Assembly: GCA_964559535.1 (NCBI GenBank)
Contig: CAZLIC010000014.1
Span: 8,606 to 72,605 of the forward strand
Length of the DNA: 64,000 nt
From: CAZLIC01 sp964559535
GTDB lineage: Bacteria > Pseudomonadota > Alphaproteobacteria > Rhodobacterales > Rhodobacteraceae
Direction of reading: 5' to 3'
Within the stretch, counting starts at the first letter, position 1; each line of letters starts with the position of its first letter. The notes beneath the pieces are model-generated. The model was not told the origin of the DNA, ran no database searches, and saw only the letters and a program-made list of their open reading frames with translations. Below, one piece after another: positions 1-11,304 of the stretch. A program made the translations under genes and the position numbers.

Positions 1-423
1 GACGTGGAACTCCATGCGGTCGAGTTCCTGCAGAAGATCGTTCGGAAACTCGATGTCGGCCTTGTCGATCTCGTCGATCAAGAGCACCACGCGGACCTCG
101 GCGGAAAAGGCCTGCCACAGCTTGCCCTTGCGGATGTAGTTCGCCACGTCGTGCACCCGGGCGTCGCCCAGCTGGCTGTCGCGCAGGCGGCTGACGGCAT
201 CGTATTCGTACAGGCCCTGCTGCGCCTTGGTGGTGGACTTCACGTGCCATTCCATCAGCGGCATGCCCATGGCGGCGGCCACTTGCCGGGCAAGTTCGGT
301 CTTGCCGGTGCCGGGTTCGCCCTTCACCAGCAGCGGACGTTCCAGCGCCACGGCCGCATTCACCGCAATGGCCAGGTCCGGAGCGGCGACGTAGGTGGCT
401 GTGGTGGCGAATTTCATCGGCAT
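1..423 (-). CDS. MoxR-family AAA+ ATPase, 3' part cut off by window edge
   Basis: Reading leftward from an ATG at 423, the first 141 codons encode the N-terminal half of a MoxR-type AAA+ ATPase. Walker A (GEPGTGKTELA) and Walker B (VVLLIDEIDKAD) are both visible, and the sequence stays open to the window edge, so the C-terminal lid domain and stop are missing. MoxR ATPases act as chaperones that mature metalloenzymes or complexes, usually with a von Willebrand factor A protein encoded next door (CoxDE-type pairs); that partner would lie outside the window. A second in-frame ATG lies two codons downstream, so the start could shift slightly. The family is clear; the client protein is unknown. 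Confidence 0.85.
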   Translation of the reverse strand, partial: MPMKFATTATYVAAPDLAIAVNAAVALERPLLVKGEPGTGKTELARQVAAAMGMPLMEWHVKSTTKAQQGLYEYDAVSRLRDSQLGDARVHDVANYIRKGKLWQAFSAEVRVVLLIDEIDKADIEFPNDLLQELDRMEFHV

Positions 424-588
424 GGCAAGGGTTTTCCCGCGTTGGTTGAAGCGTTGGTAGCCGCCGCCGGGAATCCGCGCAACCGCTAGTGACAAGCCAT
501 CTAGCATCGGCTATCAGCCGCGCAAACGGAGGCATGCATGACGGTGGCCCACCTGTCGGCACGTTCCGGTGAGCAGGAGAGTGACGCG

Positions 589-1011
589 ATGAAGGCCGAG
601 ACATTCCTTCCCGACGACTACCGCCCCGCCGAGAACGAGCCTTTCATGAACGACCGGCAGCTGGAATATTTCCGGCGCAAGCTGATGAACTGGAAGCAGG
701 AACTGCTGGACCAGTCGGCCGAGACGATCGACAACCTGTCCGACAGCGCCCGCGCCGTTCCCGACATCACCGACCGCGCCAGCGAGGAAACCGACCGTGC
801 GCTGGAACTGCGGACCCGCGACCGGCAGCGCAAGCTGATTGCCAAGATCGACGCCGCGCTGCGGCGGATCGACAACGGCGAATACGGATATTGCGAGGCC
901 ACCGGCGAGCCGATCAGCCTGAAGCGGCTGGATGCCCGCCCGATTGCCACGATGACGCTGGAAGCGCAGGAAAAGCATGAGCGCCGCGAGAAGGTTCACC
1001 GCGACGACTGA
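589..1011 (+). CDS. dksA: DksA/TraR-family RNA polymerase-binding regulator lacking zinc cysteines
   Basis: The 140-residue product matches DksA: an N-terminal helix, a coiled coil and a C-terminal globular domain. DksA binds the RNA polymerase secondary channel and, with ppGpp, tunes rRNA and amino-acid promoters. The catalytic coiled-coil tip DxxDxA is intact (D59-I-T-D62-R-A64). Of the four zinc-finger cysteines only one remains (C102, in YGYCEATGEP); the second CxxC has become TMTLEA. Known Rhodobacter DksA proteins are similarly degenerate, so this is probably functional. I chose ATG 589, which follows AGGAGAG; an in-frame ATG at 538 also has a GGAGG and would add 17 residues. A hairpin terminator follows at 1035. 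Confidence 0.9.
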   Translation: MKAETFLPDDYRPAENEPFMNDRQLEYFRRKLMNWKQELLDQSAETIDNLSDSARAVPDITDRASEETDRALELRTRDRQRKLIAKIDAALRRIDNGEYGYCEATGEPISLKRLDARPIATMTLEAQEKHERREKVHRDD

Positions 1012-1034
1012 GCCTGTTTCAGCGTGACGCATTG

Positions 1035-1064
1035 CGCCGGGCCCGAGGGTCCGGCGTTTTCGTT
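1035..1064 (+). terminator. Rho-independent terminator after dksA
   Basis: Arms CGCCGG and CCGGCG enclose a short C/G-rich loop and are followed directly by TTTTCGTTT. The hairpin lies 24 nt past the dksA stop and just before the next start, so it should separate the two transcripts. Confidence 0.7.
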
Positions 1065-1078
1065 TCCGGGGGTGCGCG

Positions 1079-2221
1079 ATGGAAGTTCTGGTGGTGGGCG
1101 CGGGGGTGGCGGGGCTGGCGGCAGCGCTGGCCTTTGCGCGGCGCGGCGCGCGGGTGACGGTGCTGGAGCAGGCGCCTGCAGTGGGGGAGGTGGGGGCCGG
1201 GCTGCAGATCGGGCCGAACGGGGCGCGGGTGCTGCGGGCGCTGGGGCTGGGCGCGGCGTTTGATGCGGGCGGCGTGGCAGCGCAGGCAGTGGCGCTGTGC
1301 GACGGGCTGACGGGGCGCGGCGTGCTGCGGATGGATTTGCGCGGGTACGCGGGCGACTGGCGGTTCCTGCACCGGGCCGACCTTGTGCGGCTGCTGCTGG
1401 ACGGAGCCGTGGCGGCCGGGGTGGAGGTACGCACCGGTGATCGGGTCGTTTCGCTGGACGGCGATGCGGTGGTGACGGCCGGGGGGCGGCTGGTGGCCGA
1501 TCTGGTGGTGGGGGCCGACGGGCTGCATTCGCTGGTGCACCGCAGCTTGAACGGGCGGGTGGCGCCGTTCTTCACCATGCAGGCGGCGTGGCGGGCTTTG
1601 GTGCCTTGCGAGCCGGGGGCGGAGGCGGTGGCCGAGGTGCACATGGGGCCGGGGCGGCATGTCGTCAGCTATCCGCTGCGCGGGGGGACCTTGCGCAACA
1701 TCGTGGCGGTGGAGGAACGGCGCGCCTGGACCGAGGAGGGCTGGGCGCAGGTGGGCGACCCCGAGGCGATGCGGGCGGCCTTTGCTGGGTTCGGCCCCCG
1801 GGTGCGGGGGTGGCTGGCGCAGGTGGACCAGTGCGGGCTGTGGGGGCTGTTCCGGCATCCCGTGGCGCCGGTTTGGCACCGCGCCAGTAACGGGGCGGGC
1901 GTGGCGATCATCGGCGATGCGGCGCATCCGACGCTGCCGTTTCTGGCGCAGGGGGCGGCGCTGGGGCTGGAGGATGCCTGGACGCTGGCGGCGGCGGTGA
2001 TGGACGGCGGGCTGGAGGCCTTGCCTGCGTGGCAGGCGGCAAGGCGGCCGCGGGCCGCGCGGGTGGTGGATGCGGCGACGGCGAACGCGCGGGTGTACCA
2101 CATGCGGGCGCCGTGGCGGGGGCCTGCCTATGCCGCGATGCGGGCGGGGGCTATGCTGGCGCCGGGGGCGGCGCTGCGGCGGTTCGACTGGCTGTACCGG
2201 CACGACGTGACTGCGGGGTAG
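1079..2221 (+). CDS. FAD-dependent aromatic-ring monooxygenase (salicylate/3-hydroxybenzoate hydroxylase type)
   Basis: This 380-residue class A flavoprotein monooxygenase begins with the Rossmann motif GAGVAGLAAALAFARRGA and carries the second FAD motif GDAAHPTLPFLAQGA near residue 280. A DG-type NAD(P)H/FAD motif (DLVVGADGLHS) sits near residue 145. Members use NAD(P)H and O2 to hydroxylate an aromatic acid in the cytoplasm. Length and motifs fit the salicylate 1-hydroxylase / 3-hydroxybenzoate 6-hydroxylase branch, but the substrate cannot be read from sequence. The ATG has a G-rich upstream stretch (GGGGGTGCGCG). It stands alone: no ring-cleavage gene is adjacent, although a separate aromatic operon lies at 52-63 kb. 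Confidence 0.8.
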   Translation: MEVLVVGAGVAGLAAALAFARRGARVTVLEQAPAVGEVGAGLQIGPNGARVLRALGLGAAFDAGGVAAQAVALCDGLTGRGVLRMDLRGYAGDWRFLHRADLVRLLLDGAVAAGVEVRTGDRVVSLDGDAVVTAGGRLVADLVVGADGLHSLVHRSLNGRVAPFFTMQAAWRALVPCEPGAEAVAEVHMGPGRHVVSYPLRGGTLRNIVAVEERRAWTEEGWAQVGDPEAMRAAFAGFGPRVRGWLAQVDQCGLWGLFRHPVAPVWHRASNGAGVAIIGDAAHPTLPFLAQGAALGLEDAWTLAAAVMDGGLEALPAWQAARRPRAARVVDAATANARVYHMRAPWRGPAYAAMRAGAMLAPGAALRRFDWLYRHDVTAG

Positions 2222-2368
2222 AGTGCGTCCCACCGTGGGACATTGCGTGGGACATGCGATTTCAATGGCTTGCGGACGCGTGTTTACCGTTTGGAAAGGA
2301 TTTCCGCGTGGCGGCACGGGACGGGGACCGCCACCTTTGGCGGCGGCCCCCCGTTGGCCATTGCGTCC

Positions 2369-3601
2369 TTACAGACCCAGGAAGTCGGCCGAGAAGATGC
2401 CGACGGTGAACCTTGTCACCCCTTCGCCCAGCACATCGACGCGGTCGCCGTCGCCGTCGAAGATGATCCGCACGCCACCCGCAATGTCGCGCACGTCGCG
2501 CACCACCGCGCTGTCATCGAAATAGATGCGGTCAACGCCCGCTTCGTAGTTCACGATGCGGTCGGTATCGCGGCGGCCATCGCGGGTTTCATTGCCGAAC
2601 ACGAAGCTGTCGGCATCGGCGCCACCGTCCATGGTGTCGCTGCGGCCAAGGCCGCGGATCAGGTCGCGCCCGTCGCTGCCCAGCAGGCTGTCGGCGCGCC
2701 CGGTGCCGGTGACTTCGTTGAAGACGAACGGTTCGGGATCGGGGGTGAAGGGGCCGCCGTCGCCCTGTGCGGTCAGGGTCAGGCCCAGGTCTTCCCAGTT
2801 CAGGCTGTGGTCGGTGGTGGCAAAGGACTGCACGCCGGTGATGTCGGCCAGGGTCTTGCCCACGGCGGCCAGCGCGTCCGAGTCGAACAGGAAGTTGCGG
2901 GTGAATTCGCCGTAGCTGCCCGACAGGGTGGCCAAGAGCCCGCGGACGCCCGCGATGGCGGTGCCGTCGGCGAATTCGACCGAGGCCACGATTTCCTGCG
3001 CAGAGTCGAGACCGATGGGGCGGATGCCGGACAGGGCCAGTTCCTCGCCCACGCTGTCGGCGGTGCCACGGATCCCGTCGGCGTCGAACACGTCCAGCGC
3101 GGCGGTGCCAGTGCCGAAGCGGGTGCTGCCGAAGAAGTTCTCGGTGTAGTAGCTGCCGGAATAGGTATTGGCATTTTCCGGGCGCAGGCCGAATTCACCC
3201 ACAGCCAGACCACCTGCGGCGGAAGTGGCGATCGTGGCCGAGGCGGTGGTCACCGTGTCGGCGGTGGCGGGAAACTCGGCGCGCGGCACGATGTAGGTGT
3301 TGCCCCCGGCGGTGAAGGCGCGGGCAGTGAAGGTGCCTTCGGCGGTGACGATCTGCACGGCGGAAAAGCTGGGCACGGTTTCGGCAACACTGATGCCGTC
3401 AATGCGCAGCGAGACCAGTTCGCCGCGGTTGACGTTGAAGGGGTCGAAGTTCAGGCCCAGCGGGCCCAGCGGGCCTGCATCCTCGTCGATGGTGGTCAGG
3501 CGCACCGATTCCAGCGCGGTGCCCGCGGCAATGATCTGGCCCGGGCCGATGGCGGTGCCGCTGATGCGGAAGATGTCGCGTTCCAGTGTCGTGAAGGCCA
3601 T
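2369..3601 (-). CDS. Secreted RTX/hemolysin-type calcium-binding protein
   Basis: This 410-residue acidic protein has no Sec signal and almost no cysteine, as expected for a type I secretion substrate. Residues 1-300 are low-similarity beta-rich sequence. From about residue 305 a short run of degenerate GGxGxD-like repeats appears (GTGRADSLLGSDGRD, then GLGRSDTMDGGADADSF), followed by a serralysin-like C-terminal block with a TDRIVNYEAGVDRIYF element. Such domains fold on calcium outside the cell. The N-terminal part suggests no catalytic function. No ABC/HlyD/TolC exporter genes are in this window, so secretion must rely on a system elsewhere. The initiating ATG is preceded by GGGGAGAGCGAC. 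Confidence 0.75.
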   Translation of the reverse strand: MAFTTLERDIFRISGTAIGPGQIIAAGTALESVRLTTIDEDAGPLGPLGLNFDPFNVNRGELVSLRIDGISVAETVPSFSAVQIVTAEGTFTARAFTAGGNTYIVPRAEFPATADTVTTASATIATSAAGGLAVGEFGLRPENANTYSGSYYTENFFGSTRFGTGTAALDVFDADGIRGTADSVGEELALSGIRPIGLDSAQEIVASVEFADGTAIAGVRGLLATLSGSYGEFTRNFLFDSDALAAVGKTLADITGVQSFATTDHSLNWEDLGLTLTAQGDGGPFTPDPEPFVFNEVTGTGRADSLLGSDGRDLIRGLGRSDTMDGGADADSFVFGNETRDGRRDTDRIVNYEAGVDRIYFDDSAVVRDVRDIAGGVRIIFDGDGDRVDVLGEGVTRFTVGIFSADFLGL

Positions 3602-3755
3602 GTCGCTCTCCCCTTCGCGGGGGCACTGCGGTGCCGCCCGTGTTTCCGGTGGGGTGACGCTAGCAGATACAACCGCAGGCTGCGGTCAAACCATGTTCAC
3701 CGGCTGGCAGGAGATGTGATGTAACCGCGGGCGATGTCGTGCCGCGCCTTTGGCC

Positions 3756-3802
3756 CCCCCTCCCCATCCCACCCCCACAAAGGGGGAGGGATGGGGAGGG
3801 GC
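3756..3802 (-). terminator. Long C/G hairpin downstream of acnA
   Basis: Arms CCCTCCCCATCCC and GGGATGGGGAGGG, extended inward by CCCCC/GGGGG across one mismatch, form a stem of about 17 bp with loop ACAAA. It lies just past the acnA stop (3822) on the minus strand, with no clear U-run on either side. It may act as a terminator or as a REP-like mRNA stabiliser between acnA and the RTX gene. Confidence 0.5.
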
Positions 3803-3821
3803 GGAGGCGGTGCGCGGGTGT

Positions 3822-6524
<2,703 letters not shown>

Positions 6525-6602
6525 GGCGGTCTCCTTGGCAGGATGGCTTGGGCGAAAGCATGGGTCAGGCAGAGGCCGGAAGGCAAGCGATCCGGTGTGA
6601 CG

Positions 6603-6630
6603 TTTTCAGTATACAAAGGTATGCAGAAAA
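6603..6630. promoter_or_regulatory. Inverted repeat in the acnA / DUF1223 divergent spacer
   Basis: TTTTCAGTATAC and GTATGCAGAAAA are separated by AAAG and match at 10 of 12 paired positions. The core GTATAC-N4-GTATGC resembles operators of GntR-family regulators. It lies 79 bp upstream of the acnA start and 122 bp upstream of the DUF1223 start, so one protein could control both genes. No regulator gene is adjacent. Confidence 0.45.
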
Positions 6631-6752
6631 TCCAGAGTCAGTTCCAATGCCGTGTCCGCATGGTCACGTCCGCGTTTCCTCGCAAAACCTTGATTGGCAG
6701 AGCGGGCATGCGTCCTCTAACTGCGCAGAACCTGAGAGCATGGGGTCAGCGG

Positions 6753-7466
6753 ATGCGACATTTTGTCGGGGCACTTGCGTGTGCCGTTCTTGGTTTCGGC
6801 ACGTTGACGGCCGGGGCGCAAGAGGCGGCGCCGGCCCGGGTGCTGGTCGAACTGTTCACGTCGCAGGGTTGTACGGCCTGCCCGAAGGCAGATTTGGTGC
6901 TGGCGGGGCTGACGCAGGACCCACGCGTGATCGCGCTGGCCTTGCATGTGGACTACTGGGACTATCTGGGCTGGAAGGACAGCTTCGGGCAGGAACGGTT
7001 CACCAAGCGGCAAAAGGCCTATGCCCGGCAGGCGGGCGACCGGATGATCTATACGCCGCAGATCATTGTCGGCGGAACCGACCGTATGGTCGGCAGTGAA
7101 GGCGGCACCGTGGCTGCGGCCGTGGCGCGGCATGCCGGGCAACCCATGCGGGTTCGCCTGACGCTGAGCCGCGATGCCGAGGGCCGGCTGGTGATCCGTG
7201 CCGAAGCGGTGCCGCCTACCGACAAGGTGCTGCGGGTGGATGTGGTGCGGTTCCTGCCCGAGGCGACGGTGGACATCCGGCGGGGCGAGAATGCCGGGCG
7301 CACGATCACCTACCACAACGTGGTGACAAGCTGGGAAAACGTGGCGCGGTGGCAGGCGACCGGTCCGTTCGAGATTGCGGCCGCCATGGCCGGTTCGGAG
7401 CCCGCGGTGGTGGTGGTGCAGGCCGAAGGGCCGGCCGAGGTGCTGGCGGTGGCAGAACTGCGGTAG
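6753..7466 (+). CDS. Exported DUF1223 thioredoxin-fold protein
   Basis: From ATG 6753 the product has 237 residues: an N-terminal signal peptide (MRHFVGALACAVLGFGTLTAGAQ) and then a DUF1223 domain. The domain starts LVELFTSQGCTACPKAD with a CxxC pair at C40/C43 and continues with YTPQIIVGG, both typical of this family. DUF1223 proteins have a thioredoxin-like fold and probably act in the periplasm; a redox role is plausible but unproven. An alternative ATG at 6708 would add 15 residues before the signal peptide and looks less natural. The gene diverges from acnA. Confidence 0.8.
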   Translation: MRHFVGALACAVLGFGTLTAGAQEAAPARVLVELFTSQGCTACPKADLVLAGLTQDPRVIALALHVDYWDYLGWKDSFGQERFTKRQKAYARQAGDRMIYTPQIIVGGTDRMVGSEGGTVAAAVARHAGQPMRVRLTLSRDAEGRLVIRAEAVPPTDKVLRVDVVRFLPEATVDIRRGENAGRTITYHNVVTSWENVARWQATGPFEIAAAMAGSEPAVVVVQAEGPAEVLAVAELR

Positions 7467-7476
7467 GGGCGGGGGG

Positions 7477-7755
7477 TCAGTCGCCCACTTCCTCGATGCG
7501 GAAATCGCGCAGGATGCTGCGGGTGGCGGTGAACCAGGGGCTTTCGCGGGTGCGGGCCTGGTGGGTGGCAAAGCCCGCGTGGTCGCGGAAGGACTCGATC
7601 ACCTCGAACACCATGGGGTCGTCCGTTTCGGCGATGTCGAAGGACAGGCAGGCGGGTTCGGCGCGCGACAGGCGGATGTGTTCTTCCATGGTTGCCAGAA
7701 CCTTGGCGCGTTCACCTTCGGTCATGCAGCGCAGCTGGCCTCGCAGGCGGATCAT
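7477..7755 (-). CDS. Antibiotic-biosynthesis-monooxygenase (ABM) domain protein
   Basis: This 92-residue protein starts MIRLRGQLRC and shows the dimeric ferredoxin-like ABM pattern: a first strand, a helix with HIRLSRAEPACLSFDI, then FEVIESFRDHAGFATHQ. The family includes YgiN-type quinol monooxygenases and small heme- or quinone-handling enzymes. ATG 7755 is preceded by CTGGAGG at good spacing, which favours it over an upstream ATG. It converges with the DUF1223 gene, with only 10 bp between stops. Substrate unknown. Confidence 0.75.
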   Translation of the reverse strand: MIRLRGQLRCMTEGERAKVLATMEEHIRLSRAEPACLSFDIAETDDPMVFEVIESFRDHAGFATHQARTRESPWFTATRSILRDFRIEEVGD

Positions 7756-7830
7756 GTCCCAAACCTCCAGCGCCAAGATCCTGTCAGCCCGCGCGGCACG
7801 GCGCCCTGCGCGACGGATTCGCCCTGGGGA

Positions 7831-9396
7831 CTACTTGACCGCATCGACCAGCTTGCCGTCCATGCTGAACACCGCATAGCCGCCGATGCGATGGTCCGGC
7901 GGAACGCCGACGCGGACATCGAACAGCGGCCGCCCCTTGGGGTCGCGCCAGAAGGGCGCGCCGCTGGACAGCGACATGCGCTCGACCTCGGCCCCGTCGA
8001 TGCCGATCGCCGCGACAGCCTGTTCGCGGATCGAGGCGATGAGGGCCGCGTCGATTCCGGCCAGCGCGCCCAGAGTGAACAGGTCGTCTTCGGTCTCCAT
8101 CATCAGCGGGAACTCCGACCAGTCCGACACGCCGTCTTCTTTCAGCATGGCATTGATCGTCATGCCGGGCCGCGACGGGTGCGGCCGCTTGACCGTTGCC
8201 GTGTCCTCGCGGAAATGCATGTCGTAGATGCGCATGTCGTCGCCGAAATGCTGCCGGAAGGCGGCGATGGTCTGCACGACACCCTCGGGGGTGGCGCGGT
8301 GGGCGGCTGCGACGTTTTCGGCAGGCGTTGCGACGGCGGCAACCACGCCGTCCCTGTTCAGCCGGATGGAGGCCGTTTCCAGCTTGCGGATCGGTCCGAG
8401 CCCGGGCATCGACACTTCGACGTCGATGTCCCACACGACCTGCGGCGCGGCTGTGCCGTCGGCCGCCGCGACGATCCGCATCACGTCGACGAACATCGCA
8501 TCCGGCCCCGCCGCCTGCTTGGCGACGTCCTTGAGTGCATCGACCCTGGACAGGTCGATGTCGTCCAGCGAATAGGTCGGGCTGTCCAGCTGCACGTCCG
8601 GGTCGACCGTGCCGCCGACGCGCACCGCGGGATCGTGGGTGCTGCCGTCCCATATCCATGCGCGCAGGAGATCCGGGCGATCGGGCGCGGTCGCCGTCAT
8701 GGTGACGTCCTTTTCCGTGATCACGATGCTGCGGACCACCGGCGCGCGCCCCACAACCTTGAGGAAGCCGTCCTGCGCCCGGTCGAACGGCCAGCCGGAG
8801 CCGATGTGAAAGTGGCGCTCGCGCCAGCGTCGCGTCTCGCCGATGTCGGCCCCCAGGACCTTGCCGCCGGCGTCGGTGTAGACAATTGCGCTTTCGTCGT
8901 AGCTCTTGAGGGCGATGGTCCAGCCGACCTCGCCGTAGCGCGCCGGGTCATCGCCCGCTGCCTTGCGCTGGATGCGGACCGTGCCGGAACGCGCACGGCT
9001 GTCGAACCGGACATGGCGTTCCGCGCGGCCGAGGATCACCGGAAGGCGGTCGAGCGGGATCTCCGAGAGCCGGAACAGGCTGCCTTCGACATCATTCCTG
9101 CCACTGGTGTCCACCGGTTCGGGGCCGGTCAACTGATTGACATGCAGACCGAAAAGCTCGACAGCCTTGACATACCAGCGCACCAGGCCGCCGCCGCTGC
9201 CGGGCACGCGGCCGATGACCACGAGTTCGTCGTCATCCACGGCGAAGAACCCGACGTCGATGTCGCTGCCCGCCTTGGTGGTGATCTGGGCCAGCGCGGT
9301 TTCGAAGCGTTTGGGTTCGGTGAGGTAACTCGCCTCCTGCGCGTGCAGGGGGTAGGCAAAGACGATGAGCGAAAGAGCGGCGGCGCGGAAACGCAT
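7831..9396 (-). CDS. Large exported protein of unknown function
   Basis: I do not recognise this 521-residue protein. It begins with a clear signal peptide (MRFRAAALSLIVFAYPLHAQEASY), indicating export to the periplasm or beyond. The mature part is mixed alpha/beta with no cysteine, no obvious catalytic motif and no further membrane segment; it is rich in short beta-strand segments such as DIDVGFFAVDDDELVVIGRV. The second half has aromatic-rich stretches (IYDMHFRED, DWSEFPLMMETEDD). The start at 9396 follows a CCGGAG; an upstream in-frame ATG would spoil the signal peptide. It sits alone between guaA and the ABM gene. Confidence 0.7.
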   Translation of the reverse strand: MRFRAAALSLIVFAYPLHAQEASYLTEPKRFETALAQITTKAGSDIDVGFFAVDDDELVVIGRVPGSGGGLVRWYVKAVELFGLHVNQLTGPEPVDTSGRNDVEGSLFRLSEIPLDRLPVILGRAERHVRFDSRARSGTVRIQRKAAGDDPARYGEVGWTIALKSYDESAIVYTDAGGKVLGADIGETRRWRERHFHIGSGWPFDRAQDGFLKVVGRAPVVRSIVITEKDVTMTATAPDRPDLLRAWIWDGSTHDPAVRVGGTVDPDVQLDSPTYSLDDIDLSRVDALKDVAKQAAGPDAMFVDVMRIVAAADGTAAPQVVWDIDVEVSMPGLGPIRKLETASIRLNRDGVVAAVATPAENVAAAHRATPEGVVQTIAAFRQHFGDDMRIYDMHFREDTATVKRPHPSRPGMTINAMLKEDGVSDWSEFPLMMETEDDLFTLGALAGIDAALIASIREQAVAAIGIDGAEVERMSLSSGAPFWRDPKGRPLFDVRVGVPPDHRIGGYAVFSMDGKLVDAVK

Positions 9397-9508
9397 GGCA
9401 AAACTCCGGGATGAAAAAGGCGGCAATACGTATGGCAGAAAGTATCGGCCTACGGCGGGCCGCCTGTCAATTGCGATCGTGTGCGGCCTGCCGTGGCGGC
9501 CCTGCTGA

Positions 9509-11065
9509 CTATTCCAGTTCGATCGTCCCCGGCGGCTTCGACGTGCAGTCGTAGAACACCCGGTTGATGCCGCGCACCTCGTTGATGATGCGGGTGGCGG
9601 TTTCCCCCAGGAAATCGTGGGTGAAGGGGTAGTAGTCGGCGGTCATGCCGTCCACCGAGGTGACGGCGCGCAGGGCGAGGGCATGGTCGTAGGTGCGCCC
9701 GTCGCCCATCACGCCCACGGTGCGCATCGGCAGGATCGCGGCGAAGGCCTGCCAGATGTCGTCGTACAGGCCGTGCTTGCGGATCTGGTCCAGGTAGACC
9801 GCATCGGCACGGCGCAGGATGTCCAGCTTTTCCGCCGTGATCTCGCCGGGGCAGCGGATGGCCAGGCCGGGGCCGGGGAAGGGGTGGCGGCGGATGAAGG
9901 CCTCGGGCAGGCCCAGTTCGCGGCCCAGCGCGCGCACCTCGTCCTTGAAGAGTTCGCGCAGCGGTTCGACCAGCTTCAGCCCCATCTTCTCGGGCAGGCC
10001 GCCGACGTTGTGGTGCGACTTGATGGTGACCGAGGGGCCGCCGCTGAACGAGACCGATTCGATCACGTCGGGGTACAGCGTGCCTTGCGCCAGGAATTCG
10101 GCACCGCCCACGGCGGCCGCGTGTTTCTGGAAGACCTCGATGAACAGCCGCCCGATGGTCTTGCGCTTGACCTCGGGGTCGCTGACGCCTTCCAGCGCGC
10201 CAAGGAACAGGGCGGATTCATCGGCGTGGATCAGCGGGATGTTGTAGGCATCGCGGAACATCGACACCACCTGTTCCGCCTCGCCCAGCCGCAACAGGCC
10301 GTGGTCGACGAAGACGCAGGTCAGCCGGTCGCCGATGGCCTGGTGGATCAGGATGGCGGCCACCGAGGAATCGACGCCGCCCGACAGGCCGCAGATCACG
10401 CGGCGGTCGCCCACCTGCGCGCGGATCTTTGCGATGGCCTCGGCGCGGTAGGCGCCCATCGTCCAGTCGCCGCGGAACCCGGCCAGCCGCACGAAGTTTT
10501 CGTACAGTTTCGCGCCCCTGGGGGTGTGGTGCACCTCGGGGTGGAACTGCACGGCGTAGAAACGGCGGGCAGGGTCGGCGGTGATGGCGAAGGGGGCGTT
10601 GGGCGAGGTGCCGTAGACGTTGAAGCCTGGTGCGATCTTCGAGACGTGGTCGCCGTGGCTCATCCATACCTGTTCGGGGCCCGCCTCGAACCAGCCCTCC
10701 AGCAGGGGCAGGCGCGCGTCGGTGGGGGTGACGACGGCGCGGCCGAATTCGGCGGTGCCGTGGCCGCGTTCCACATGGCCGCCCAGACAGTGCATCATCA
10801 CCTGCTGGCCGTAGCAGATGCCAAGGATCGGCACGCCCATGGTGAAGGCGGCCGACGGCGGCATCGGCGCGCCGTCCTGGAACACGCTGGCGGGGCCGCC
10901 CGAGAAGATGATCGCCTTCGGCCCGAAGGCCGCAAGGAAGGCATCGTCCACCCGGTTGTAGGGGTGGATTTCGCAGTAGACGCTCAGCTCGCGCAGGCGA
11001 CGCGCGATCAGCTGCGTCACCTGGCTGCCGAAGTCGATGATCAGAAGGCGGTCATGTGCGGTCAT
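9509..11065 (-). CDS. guaA: GMP synthase (glutamine-hydrolysing)
   Basis: The 518-residue product carries both domains of GMP synthase, which converts XMP, glutamine and ATP to GMP. The N-terminal class I amidotransferase domain has the nucleophile in GICYGQQ (C84) and the FHPEVHHT histidine/glutamate segment. The ATP-pyrophosphatase domain has the PP-loop [11 protein letters not shown] near residue 227. The C-terminal dimerisation domain ends in PPGTIELE, the normal GuaA terminus. Length is standard. It is transcribed alone, divergent from the MttB-like gene, across a spacer holding a GC-rich dispersed repeat. Confidence 0.98.
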   Translation of the reverse strand: MTAHDRLLIIDFGSQVTQLIARRLRELSVYCEIHPYNRVDDAFLAAFGPKAIIFSGGPASVFQDGAPMPPSAAFTMGVPILGICYGQQVMMHCLGGHVERGHGTAEFGRAVVTPTDARLPLLEGWFEAGPEQVWMSHGDHVSKIAPGFNVYGTSPNAPFAITADPARRFYAVQFHPEVHHTPRGAKLYENFVRLAGFRGDWTMGAYRAEAIAKIRAQVGDRRVICGLSGGVDSSVAAILIHQAIGDRLTCVFVDHGLLRLGEAEQVVSMFRDAYNIPLIHADESALFLGALEGVSDPEVKRKTIGRLFIEVFQKHAAAVGGAEFLAQGTLYPDVIESVSFSGGPSVTIKSHHNVGGLPEKMGLKLVEPLRELFKDEVRALGRELGLPEAFIRRHPFPGPGLAIRCPGEITAEKLDILRRADAVYLDQIRKHGLYDDIWQAFAAILPMRTVGVMGDGRTYDHALALRAVTSVDGMTADYYPFTHDFLGETATRIINEVRGINRVFYDCTSKPPGTIELE

Positions 11066-11126
11066 GGCGTCGCCTAGCGCGGGCCAATGGGGGGTGCAAG
11101 GGGGCCGCGCGCCGTGTCTGTGGCGA

Positions 11127-11173
11127 GCCCCGGGGCGCTGCCCCGGACCCCGGGGTACTTGGGCAAAGATGAG
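11127..11173 (+). repeat. Dispersed GC-palindrome repeat, copy A
   Basis: The unit reads CCCCGGGGCGCTGCCCCGGA followed by CCCCGGGGTACTTGGGCAAA and GATGAG. It is identical over 46 nt to the inverse of copy D (38911-38957). Shorter or diverged copies lie at 35286-35312 (C) and 15239-15290 (B). All four copies sit between genes. Copy A is in the guaA / mttB-like divergent spacer. Confidence 0.8.
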
Positions 11174-11304
11174 GAGCGGGATGCGTCGCTTTCGACGCAG
11201 GGCAATGTCGCTTTCGCGTCTGAAGCGGCGGATTCGGGGGGCGGATTGTCGGCGTTTGCCGCCATAAGCGGCGCAAAGCGATGCGCAGGGCGGCGGAGGC
11301 GATG

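Noticed and set aside
3756..3802. Structured RNA or riboswitch downstream of acnA
   Set aside because: A simple C/G-run hairpin with no conserved loop or adjacent regulated start; better explained as a terminator or REP-like palindrome.
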